Assembly: GCA_002452635.1 (NCBI GenBank)
Contig: DKEU01000018.1
Coordinates: 6,861 to 24,040, forward strand
DNA length: 17,180 bases
DNA from: Desulfovibrionaceae bacterium UBA6814
GTDB taxonomy: Bacteria > Desulfobacterota > Desulfovibrionia > Desulfovibrionales > Desulfovibrionaceae
Direction: 5' to 3'
Below the pieces are notes generated by a model. It saw nothing but the letters and a program-made list of their open reading frames with translations, was not told where the DNA came from and ran no database searches. The translations under genes and the position numbers were made by a program. Position 1 is the first letter of the stretch. Each line of letters starts with the position of its first letter. Below, in pieces: positions 1-6,450 of this stretch.

Positions 1-338
1 TCATCCTGGGCTACCACGCCCGGGTGAACCCCAAGGCCCTGGACCTGGGCCTCACCTGCTTCACCTTCGTGCGCACCGAAGAGCCCGTGGGCTCGGTGGA
101 GTCCGGCCAGGACCTGGCCAACATCCCCGAGGTGCTGGAGGTGCACCACACCGCCGGGCAGGACTGCTACCTGCTCAAGGTGCGGGTGGCGGACACCGAG
201 CACCTCTCCCGCCTGCTCAAGCGCTTCGGACGCGTGCCCGAGGTGCGCGACACCCGCACCACCATCGTGCTCACCACGGTCAAGGAGACCCTGGGCCTGC
301 CCATCGCCCAGGCCGACCCCGGCGAATCCAAGCAGTAG
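1..338 (+). CDS. Lrp/AsnC-family transcriptional regulator, C-terminal part (5' end outside window)
   Basis: This is the C-terminal part of a feast/famine (Lrp/AsnC) regulator. The reading frame is open from base 3, so the helix-turn-helix half lies upstream of the window. The visible part begins ILGYHARVNPKALDLGLTCF and then gives the alternating strand/helix pattern of the RAM ligand-binding domain: VLEVHHTAGQDCYLLKVRV followed by a conserved-looking TRTTIVLTTVKET near the end. In this family the RAM domain assembles oligomers and binds amino acids. The gene ends 18 nt before putA on the same strand, so the two are probably co-transcribed. Lrp-type regulators (PutR) control putA in several proteobacteria, so a proline-responsive local regulator is a reasonable inference. 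The family call is firm; the ligand is a guess. Confidence 0.85.
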   Translation, partial: ILGYHARVNPKALDLGLTCFTFVRTEEPVGSVESGQDLANIPEVLEVHHTAGQDCYLLKVRVADTEHLSRLLKRFGRVPEVRDTRTTIVLTTVKETLGLPIAQADPGESKQ

Positions 339-356
339 ACTCCCAAGGAGCAGAGT

Positions 357-3300
357 ATGGACCTCAAGCGCCTCGATCTCAAAATCCAGGCCCGCGGCCG
401 GGAATTCTTCGCCAGCATCCGCGGCGAGGCACCCTCCATCTTCAACAAGGGCTGGTGGAGCGGCAAGGTCATGGACTGGGCCATGCAGAACGAAGACTTC
501 AAGGTGAAGCTCTTCCGCTTCGTGGACGTGATGCCCACCCTCACCACCACCGAGTCCCTGACCCGCCACATCGAGGAATACTTCGCGGCCGAGGGTGGCG
601 GCCTGCCCCCGGTCATGGCCGCGGGCCTCAAGGCCGCGGGCCTGGCCGGCAAGCTGGGAACCGGGCTCATGGCCAAGGGCATCCGCTCCAACATCGAGTC
701 CATGGGCCGCCAGTTCATCGTGGGCGAGACCGCGGCCGAGGCGGTGAAGAACATCGAGAAGCTGCGCAAGGACGGCTTCGCCTTCACCATCGACGTGCTG
801 GGCGAGGCCACGGTGAGCGAGGCCGAGGCCGACGAGCGCCTGGCCGAGCACCTGGAGCTTCTGGACGGGCTGGGCAAGGCCCAGGCCAAGTGGGCCGCCC
901 TGGGCGGCTCGGGCAAGCTGGACTGGGGCAGCGAGCCCATGCTCAACCTCTCGGTCAAGCCCACGGCCTTCTGCTCCCAGCTCAAGGCCCGTGATCTGGC
1001 TGGCTCTGTCGACGGCATCTACAAGCGCCTCATCCAGGTGCTCACGAAGGTCCGCGACCTGGGCGGCATGGCCTGCATCGACATGGAGTCCCTGGACTAC
1101 CGGGAGATGACCCTGGAGCTGTACAAGCGCCTGCGCTCCTCTCCCGAGCTGCGCGACTGGCCGCACCTGGCCGTGGTGCTCCAGGCCTACCTCACCTGCA
1201 CCGAGCAGGACGCCAAGGAACTGGTGCACTGGGCCCGCGCCGAGAAGCTTCCCATCGCCGTCCGCCTGGTCAAGGGCGCGTACTGGGACTACGAGACCGT
1301 GCGCGCCAAGCAGAACGGCTGGCCCATTCCGGTCTGGACCCACAAGCCCGAGACCGACGCCTGCTACGAGCGGGTGGCCGCCTTCCTGCTGGAGAACCAC
1401 GATCTGGTGCGCCTGGCCTGCGGCTCGCACAACGTGCGCACCATCGCCGCGGTCATGGAGATGGCCCGCGCCCTGGGCGTGCCCGAGGACCGCTACGAGT
1501 TCCAGGTGCTCTACGGCATGGCCGAGCCCGTGCGCAAGGGCCTCAAGAACGTGGCCGGCCGGGTGCGGCTCTACTGCCCCTACGGCCAGCTCATCCCGGG
1601 CATGGCCTACCTGGTGCGCCGCCTGCTGGAGAACACCGCCAACGAGAGCTTCCTGCGCCAGTCCTTTGCCGGCGAGGCGGACATGGCCCGGCTCCTGGAG
1701 GACCCCCAGGACGCGGCCGAGCGCGCCCGGCGCGAGGCCCCGGCGCCCAAGCCCGCCCCGGCCGGCCTGGCCCCCTTCGCCAATGAGGCCCCGGCCGACT
1801 TCACCCTGCCCGAGGTCCGCGCCGCCTTCCCCAAGGCCCTGGCCGAGGTCCGCGCCAAGCTGGGCCAGGAACTGCCCCTGCGCATCGCCGGCCAGGAGGT
1901 GCGCACCGGCGACCTCTTGGACTCCTACAACCCGGCCCGCACCACCGAGATCGTGGCCCGGGTGCACCAGGCCGGCATCCCCGAGGTGGAGGCCGCCATC
2001 GCCGCGGCCAAGGCCGCGTTCCCGGCCTGGCGCAACACCCCGGCCGACCGGCGTGCGAACGTGCTGTTCAAGGCCGCGGACCTGGCCCGCCGCCGCATCT
2101 ACGAGTTGTCCGCCTGGCAGGTCGTGGAGGTGGGCAAGCAGTGGGACCAGGCCTACAACGACGTGGGCGAGGCCATCGACTTCCTGGAGTACTACGGCCG
2201 CGAGATGCTGCGCCTGGGCGCGCCGCGCCGCATGGGCCGCGCCCCGGGCGAACTGTCCCACTACCTGTACCGGCCCAAGGGCCTGACCGCGGTCATCGCG
2301 CCCTGGAACTTCCCCCTGGCCATCTCCTGCGGCATGGCCGCCGCGGCCATGGTCACCGGCAACTGCGTGCTCTACAAGCCCTCGGGCCTGGCCTCCCGGG
2401 TGGGCTGGGGCCTGGCCGAGCTGTTCCGGGAGGCCGGCCTGCCCGAGGGCGTGTTCACCTACCTGCCGGGCCGGGGCTCGGTCATGGGCGACGCCCTGGT
2501 GGGCCACCAGGACATCGCCGCCATCGCCTTCACCGGCTCGGTGGAGACCGGCCTGCGCATCATCAAGACCGCGGCCGAGCCTGCGCCGGGCCAGGACCAC
2601 GTGAAGAAGGTGGTGGCCGAGATGGGCGGCAAGAACGCCATCATCGTGGACGACGACGCGGAGCTGGACGAGGCCGTGGCCGGGGTCCTGTACTCGGCCT
2701 TCGGGTTCCAGGGCCAGAAGTGCTCGGCCTGCTCCCGGGTCATCGTGCTCGACGCGGTGTACGACACCTTCGTGCGCCGGCTGGTGGCCGCGGCCGACTC
2801 CCTGAAGCTGGGGCCGGCCGAGGACCCGGCCAACGCCATGGGCCCGGTGGTGGACAGGGCGGCCAAGCGCAGCATCATGCAATACGTGGAGCTGGCCGGC
2901 CAGGAGGGGAAGATCCTGCTCAAGAAGCTGCCCGCCCACTGCGAGGACGACTCCTGCTGGGCGCCGCTCACCATCGTGGAGAACATCACCCCCGGGCACC
3001 GCATCGCCCAGGAGGAGGTGTTCGGCCCGGTGCTGGCGGTCATGCGCGCCGCCAACTTCGACCAGGCCATCGAGTGGGCCAACTCCACTAGGTTCGCCCT
3101 CACCGGCGCGGTGTACTCCCGCTCCCCGCGGCACCTGGAGCAGGCCCGCCGCGAGTTCGAGTGCGGCAACCTGTACCTCAACCGCAACAGCGTGGGCGCG
3201 CTGGTGGAGCGCCACCCCTTCGGCGGGTACAAGCTCTCGGGCATCGGCTCCAAGGCCGGCGGCCCGGACTACCTGCTCCAGTTCATGGACCCGGTCACGG

Positions 3301-3362
3301 TCACCGAGAACACCATGCGCCGCGGCTTCACCCCCATCGCCGAGGACGACGACTGGGTGTAG
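357..3362 (+). CDS. putA: Bifunctional proline dehydrogenase / L-glutamate gamma-semialdehyde dehydrogenase (PutA type)
   Basis: This 1001-residue enzyme oxidises proline to P5C with FAD and then P5C/glutamate semialdehyde to glutamate with NAD+. The ATG follows AAGGAG at 345-350 with 6 nt spacing. Residues about 110-440 form the PRODH barrel, with LSVKPTAFCSQL, VRLVKGAYWDYE, GSHNVRT and, near its end, the PutA-typical AYLVRRLLENTANESF. A linker rich in Ala and Pro (about 460-480) leads to an aldehyde dehydrogenase domain with TAVIAPWNFP, FTGSVETG, EMGGKNA (general base E755) and GQKCSACSR (nucleophile C789). There is no N-terminal ribbon-helix-helix domain, so unlike E. coli PutA (about 1320 residues) it should not be an autorepressor. 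The adjacent Lrp gene may do that job instead. The protein is probably peripheral to the membrane and feeds electrons to quinone, as the family does. Confidence 0.96.
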   Translation: MDLKRLDLKIQARGREFFASIRGEAPSIFNKGWWSGKVMDWAMQNEDFKVKLFRFVDVMPTLTTTESLTRHIEEYFAAEGGGLPPVMAAGLKAAGLAGKLGTGLMAKGIRSNIESMGRQFIVGETAAEAVKNIEKLRKDGFAFTIDVLGEATVSEAEADERLAEHLELLDGLGKAQAKWAALGGSGKLDWGSEPMLNLSVKPTAFCSQLKARDLAGSVDGIYKRLIQVLTKVRDLGGMACIDMESLDYREMTLELYKRLRSSPELRDWPHLAVVLQAYLTCTEQDAKELVHWARAEKLPIAVRLVKGAYWDYETVRAKQNGWPIPVWTHKPETDACYERVAAFLLENHDLVRLACGSHNVRTIAAVMEMARALGVPEDRYEFQVLYGMAEPVRKGLKNVAGRVRLYCPYGQLIPGMAYLVRRLLENTANESFLRQSFAGEADMARLLEDPQDAAERARREAPAPKPAPAGLAPFANEAPADFTLPEVRAAFPKALAEVRAKLGQELPLRIAGQEVRTGDLLDSYNPARTTEIVARVHQAGIPEVEAAIAAAKAAFPAWRNTPADRRANVLFKAADLARRRIYELSAWQVVEVGKQWDQAYNDVGEAIDFLEYYGREMLRLGAPRRMGRAPGELSHYLYRPKGLTAVIAPWNFPLAISCGMAAAAMVTGNCVLYKPSGLASRVGWGLAELFREAGLPEGVFTYLPGRGSVMGDALVGHQDIAAIAFTGSVETGLRIIKTAAEPAPGQDHVKKVVAEMGGKNAIIVDDDAELDEAVAGVLYSAFGFQGQKCSACSRVIVLDAVYDTFVRRLVAAADSLKLGPAEDPANAMGPVVDRAAKRSIMQYVELAGQEGKILLKKLPAHCEDDSCWAPLTIVENITPGHRIAQEEVFGPVLAVMRAANFDQAIEWANSTRFALTGAVYSRSPRHLEQARREFECGNLYLNRNSVGALVERHPFGGYKLSGIGSKAGGPDYLLQFMDPVTVTENTMRRGFTPIAEDDDWV

Positions 3363-3396
3363 CCGCTCAAGAGCGGCCAGGTACGGAAGATAAGAC

Positions 3397-3420
3397 GGGC
3401 GATTCGTGAACCGCCCCTAC
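3397..3420 (-). repeat. REP-like palindrome with GTAG head, copy 1
   Basis: Read on the minus strand this is GTAG followed by an imperfect palindrome with 9-bp arms (GGGCGGTTC against GAATCGCCC, one A/C mismatch) and a 2-nt centre. A GTAG head at the foot of a short GC-rich hairpin is the hallmark of REP elements mobilised by RAYT (TnpA-REP) transposases. It lies 35 nt after the putA stop. Its flanks (AAGAC on one side, ACA-AAGA on the other) also match copy 3, so the repeat unit is a little longer than the palindrome. Confidence 0.75.
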
Positions 3421-3478
3421 ACAAGAGGAGGGCGCCCGGAGCGACGGGCCGAGTTTCTTGAGCAGGGGCGTGCGAAGA

Positions 3479-3502
3479 GGGCGGATCACGATCCGCCCCT
3501 AC
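3479..3502 (-). repeat. REP-like palindrome with GTAG head, copy 2
   Basis: Same architecture and orientation as copy 1. On the minus strand it is GTAG followed by a perfect 9-bp inverted repeat (GGGCGGATC / GATCCGCCC). Both arms differ from copy 1 in a compensated way (GGATC against GGTTC), so pairing is kept while the sequence drifts. That points to selection on the hairpin or to an independent insertion. Confidence 0.75.
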
Positions 3503-3541
3503 CGAAGACTATCCAGCCAACGCGAAGGTGGGGTTTCTTTT

Positions 3542-3565
3542 GTAGGGGCGGTTCGCGAACCGCCC
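3542..3565 (+). repeat. REP-like palindrome with GTAG head, copy 3 (inverted)
   Basis: The plus strand reads GTAG and then GGGCGGTTCGCGAACCGCCC, a perfect 20-bp palindrome. It faces copies 1 and 2, giving a head-to-head BIME-like cluster between the convergent ends of putA and the fmdB-like gene. It lies 32 nt from the end of the minus-strand fmdB gene and may serve as the 3' hairpin of both converging messages, although no clear U-tract follows. Confidence 0.78.
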
Positions 3566-3597
3566 GTCTTCGTTTTCGGCTCGGCGCGGCCTGTCGC

Positions 3598-3831
3598 CTA
3601 CGCTCCGCCCTTGCCCGAGCCGCCCACCGGGTCGCCGTTCTTGCGGGCGGCGCGCTGGGAGAGCAGGCGCTTCACCGGGTCCGGGCTGCCGGTCTTGGAC
3701 AGGCAGGCGGACATGAGCTTCATGGTGTGCGGGCAGCCGCACCGCGGGCAGGGAGGGTTGGGGCCGGAGATGGACACCAGCTCCTCGAAGGGGATGCCGC
3801 AGTACTGGCAGCGGTATTGGTACATGGGCAT
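3598..3831 (-). CDS. FmdB-family zinc-ribbon protein
   Basis: A 77-residue protein starting MPMYQYRCQYCG. It carries the FmdB-type zinc ribbon: C8-x2-C11 and C28-x2-C31 with the following GC, separated by the usual FEELVSIS segment. The family is named after a putative regulator of formamidase (fmd) expression, but the molecular function of most members is unknown. The C-terminal tail (about 52-77) is basic and Gly-rich and probably disordered. The start is fixed by AAGGAG (complement of 3841-3846) 9 nt upstream and by a nearby promoter. The gene runs towards putA and is separated from it by the REP cluster. Family assignment is confident; no role can be deduced from the neighbours. Confidence 0.88.
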   Translation of the reverse strand: MPMYQYRCQYCGIPFEELVSISGPNPPCPRCGCPHTMKLMSACLSKTGSPDPVKRLLSQRAARKNGDPVGGSGKGGA

Positions 3832-3854
3832 GGGCGCGGGCTCCTTGCGGCCTC

Positions 3855-3882
3855 AGGATAGCCGGCAGGGGACAGGTGTCAA
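3855..3882 (-). promoter_or_regulatory. Sigma-70-type promoter for the fmdB-like gene
   Basis: On the minus strand an exact -35 TTGACA (complement of 3877-3882) is followed after 16 nt by TATCCT (complement of 3855-3860). Transcription would begin near 3848, leaving a leader of about 17 nt that holds just the ribosome-binding site. Confidence 0.65.
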
Positions 3883-3903
3883 GGACGGCCGGGACGCGGG
3901 ACG

Positions 3904-3931
3904 AAAAATTAGAGTATCCCGGAATCGGGAT
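3904..3931 (-). terminator. Possible intrinsic terminator of the 49-residue gene
   Basis: On the minus strand the hairpin ATCCCG-ATTC-CGGGAT (3931-3916) is followed, after five other bases, by AATTTTT (3910-3904). It sits 42 nt after the stop of the small gene and before the fmdB promoter, the right place for a terminator. The short stem and displaced T-run make it weak. A second hairpin, CCGGC-ATC-GCCGG, lies just upstream at 3942-3954. Confidence 0.45.
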
Positions 3932-3972
3932 GGAAACCTTGCCGGCGATGCCGGAAGGCGGAGAACACCGAG

Positions 3973-4122
3973 CTAGATGGAGCGAGTGGCGTTCTTCAAC
4001 TGGCGGTTGGCCTGAGCGGCCTTGTCCGCAGGCGTGCTGTCCTGCCCCTGCTGCTTGGTCAGCAGACTGATGATCTGGGCCAGGCTCTCCCGTTCTTTCT
4101 CATTGAGCGGCTTCAAGGTCAT
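3973..4122 (-). CDS. Small hypothetical protein, 49 residues
   Basis: A short reading frame encodes MTLKPLNEKERESLAQIISL and continues with LTKQQGQDSTPADKAAQANR to a TRSI end. Three things support it: a strong ribosome-binding site (GGGAGGGG, about 5 nt before the ATG on the minus strand), an AT-rich promoter region upstream, and a candidate terminator downstream. The product is soluble and highly charged. It has a predicted amphipathic helix (about residues 6-24) and a second helical stretch (about 32-46), with no cysteines and no membrane segment. I do not recognise the family. A helix-pair adaptor or small regulator would fit the composition, but no function can be assigned. Confidence 0.65.
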   Translation of the reverse strand: MTLKPLNEKERESLAQIISLLTKQQGQDSTPADKAAQANRQLKNATRSI

Positions 4123-4234
4123 GGCTTCCCCTCCCAGGCGTCGCGCAGAGGCCTCCCCCGAGTCTCGTGCGCGCGAAGATGGTATGGCCTACACCCGCTT
4201 TGGAGAAAAAGCAACACCCAGCAAAAGAATATGA

Positions 4235-4263
4235 TATATAATTAAATAATATCAAAATGTTAA
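4235..4263 (-). promoter_or_regulatory. AT-rich promoter and dyad upstream of the 49-residue gene
   Basis: On the minus strand TTAACA (complement of 4258-4263) and TATATA (4235-4240) are separated by 17 nt, a fair -35/-10 pair. Transcription would start near 4228, giving a leader of roughly 105 nt. The -10 and spacer are covered by a dyad TGATAT-N11-ATATCA (4232-4254), a plausible operator. The roughly 80-bp stretch 4200-4280 is strikingly AT-rich against its surroundings. Confidence 0.5.
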
Positions 4264-4282
4264 ATAATTTCTTGAATTGCTT

Positions 4283-6283
4283 TCAGCGGGCGGCCAGGGT
4301 GTCGCGCACGGCCTGGGCCACGGCCTCGGGGGTGAAGCCGAAGTGGGCGAACAGGACCTTGCCCGGCGCGGACTCGCCGAAGCGGTCCAGGCCCACCACC
4401 GTGCCGCGGGAGCCCACCAACTGCCACCAGCCGGTGGTGGCGCCGGCCTCCACCGCCACCCGGGCGGCGACCTGGGGGGGCAGCACCTGGTCGCGGTACT
4501 CGGCGGGCTGGGCCAGGAACCGGTCCACGCTGGGCAGGGACACCACCCGCACCGGGATGCCCTGGCCGGCCAGGAGCTTGGCCGCGTCCACGGCCAGGGC
4601 CACTTCCGAGCCCGTGGCCAGCAGCAGGGCCGAGGGCTCGCCCGCGCAGTCGGCCAGCACGTAGCCGCCGCGGGCCATGTCCGCCGTGGCCGCCGCGTCG
4701 CGGGGCTGGGGCGGCAGGGTCTGGCGGGACAGGATCAGGGCCGTGGGGCCGTTCTCGCGGGTGAGGGCCGCGTTCCAGGCCGCGGCGGTCTCGGCCGCGT
4801 CCGCCGGACGCCACACCGAGAGGTTGGGGATCAGGCGCAGGGAGGCGGTGTGCTCGATGGGCTGGTGGGTGGGGCCGTCCTCGCCCACGCCGATGGAGTC
4901 GTGGGTGAGCACGTAGGCCACCTTGAGGCCCATGAGCGCGGCCATGCGCATGGCGCTGCGCATGTAGTCCGCGAACACCAGGAAGGTGCCGCCGTAGGGG
5001 ATGAACCCGCCGTGCAGGGCCAGGCCGTTCATCAGGCAGCCCATGGCGAACTCGCGCACCCCGTAGTTCAGGTAGTTGCCGTCCGGCGTGGCGGCCTCGA
5101 TGACCACCGAGTCGGGCCGTTTGGTCAGGTTGGAGCCCGCCAGGTCCGCGGAGCCGCCCACCAGCTCGGGCAGTCCCGGGCCCAGGGCGGCCAGGCACTT
5201 GCCCGAGGCCTTGCGGGTGGCCATGGGGTCGGCCTTGGCCAGGGCGTCGGCCAGGTCCGCGGCCGCGGCCGCGAAGCCCACGGGCAGCTCGCCCGACACC
5301 CGGCGGCGGAACTCCGCGGCCAGGTCCGGGTGGGTCGCGGAATAGGCTGCGAACATCTCGCTCCACAGGCCCTCGGCGGCCGCGCCCTTGGGCCGGGCGT
5401 CCCAGCCCGCGTAGATCTCGGCGGGCACGGTGAAGGGCGGGTGGGGCCAGCCGAGCTGCTCCCGGGCGCAGGCGATCTGCTCGTCTCCCAGGGGCGAGCC
5501 GTGGCACTTGGAGGTGCCGCAGACCCCGGGCGCGCCGAAGCCGATGACGGTCTTGAGGCAGACGAGGCTGGGTTTTCCGGTCTCGGTCTTGGCCGCGGCG
5601 ACGGCCTTCTGCACGGCCGCGGGGTCGTGGCCGTCCACGCCGGCCACCACGTGCCAGCCGTAGGCCCGGAACCGGGCCGGGGTGTCGTCGCCGAACCAGC
5701 CGTCCACGCAGCCGTCGATGGAGATGCCGTTGTCGTCGTACAGGGCGATGAGCTTGCCCAGCTTCTGGGTGCCGGCCAGGGAGCAGGCCTCGTGGGACAC
5801 GCCCTCCATGAGGCAGCCGTCGCCCAGGAGCACCCAGGTGGTGTGGTTCACCACCGGGAAGCCCGGGCGGTTGAACCGGGCGGCCAGGGTGCGCTCGGCC
5901 AGGGCCAGGCCCACGGCGCAGGCCAAACCCTGGCCCAGGGGGCCGGAGGTGGTCTCCACGCCCGGGGTCTGGCCCAGTTCGGGGTGGCCCGGGGTCTTGG
6001 CCCCGAGCTGGCGGAAATTCTTGATGTCCTCGATGCTGAGGTCGTAGCCCGTGAGGTGCAGCACCGCGTAGAGCAGCATGGACGCGTGGCCGTTGGACAG
6101 CACCACCCGGTCGCGGTCCGGCCAGGCCGGGTTGGCCGGGTTGTGCTTCACGAAGTCGTTGTACAGGACCTCGGTGAAGTCGGCCATGCCCAAGGGCGCG
6201 CCGGGGTGTCCGGAGTTGGCCTTCTGCACCGCGTCCATGGCCAGGGCGCGGACGGCGTTGGCGAGCTCTTTGCGGGTGGGCAT
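4283..6283 (-). CDS. tkt: Transketolase
   Basis: A 666-residue thiamine-diphosphate enzyme that moves two-carbon ketol units between sugar phosphates in the non-oxidative pentose phosphate pathway. Seen in order: SGHPGAPLGM with the catalytic His at residue 26, as in E. coli TktA; GPLGQG; the ThDP/Mg motif beginning GDGCLMEG and continuing to DDNGISIDG; GVREFAMG with the cofactor-activating Glu; HDSIGVGEDGPTHQPIEH; and the C-terminal domain with LLATGSEV and GWWQLVGS. Length matches the family (about 660-670). The start chosen is the ATG at 6283, preceded by AAGGAGG at 6 nt. A longer frame to 6352 adds 23 residues of Pro/Arg-rich, non-conserved sequence and lacks a ribosome-binding site. No GC-rich terminator is visible after the stop, only the AT-rich island. 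Confidence 0.97.
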   Translation of the reverse strand: MPTRKELANAVRALAMDAVQKANSGHPGAPLGMADFTEVLYNDFVKHNPANPAWPDRDRVVLSNGHASMLLYAVLHLTGYDLSIEDIKNFRQLGAKTPGHPELGQTPGVETTSGPLGQGLACAVGLALAERTLAARFNRPGFPVVNHTTWVLLGDGCLMEGVSHEACSLAGTQKLGKLIALYDDNGISIDGCVDGWFGDDTPARFRAYGWHVVAGVDGHDPAAVQKAVAAAKTETGKPSLVCLKTVIGFGAPGVCGTSKCHGSPLGDEQIACAREQLGWPHPPFTVPAEIYAGWDARPKGAAAEGLWSEMFAAYSATHPDLAAEFRRRVSGELPVGFAAAAADLADALAKADPMATRKASGKCLAALGPGLPELVGGSADLAGSNLTKRPDSVVIEAATPDGNYLNYGVREFAMGCLMNGLALHGGFIPYGGTFLVFADYMRSAMRMAALMGLKVAYVLTHDSIGVGEDGPTHQPIEHTASLRLIPNLSVWRPADAAETAAAWNAALTRENGPTALILSRQTLPPQPRDAAATADMARGGYVLADCAGEPSALLLATGSEVALAVDAAKLLAGQGIPVRVVSLPSVDRFLAQPAEYRDQVLPPQVAARVAVEAGATTGWWQLVGSRGTVVGLDRFGESAPGKVLFAHFGFTPEAVAQAVRDTLAAR

Positions 6284-6380
6284 GGGGCCTCCTTGCGAAC
6301 TGTGGTGGGGCTGGGGCGGACGGGCCGCCGGACGGCGGGGTTTGTTTTCCACTTTTCGGGCCAGGACTCAAGGCATTTTT

Positions 6381-6436
6381 CCGGCCGCACGGCACGGGGC
6401 CTGGGGCGGGGCGTGTTGTCCTTTCGGTGCGGCCGG
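6381..6436. repeat. 10-bp perfect inverted repeat before the response regulator gene
   Basis: CCGGCCGCAC (6381-6390) and GTGCGGCCGG (6427-6436) are exact reverse complements separated by 36 nt, in the 167-nt divergent region between tkt and the regulator gene. The right arm ends 14 nt before the ATG. It could be a pair of operator half-sites, or a leader hairpin placed over the weak ribosome-binding region. Confidence 0.55.
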
Positions 6437-6450
6437 TGATAGAGTGGCGC

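Noticed and set aside
3397..3565. CRISPR array
   Set aside because: Only three copies in mixed orientation with unequal spacing, and each is a palindrome with a GTAG head; this fits REP elements.
5504..5520. TGGCAC sequence inside tkt as a sigma-54 promoter
   Set aside because: No TTGCW follows at the required distance, and it is inside a coding region.
6325..6348. Terminator-like hairpin CCGCC-GGAC-GGCGG followed by TTTGTTTT on the plus strand
   Set aside because: No plus-strand gene ends before it; it lies in the tkt leader region between divergent genes, so it is probably fortuitous or at most an insulator.
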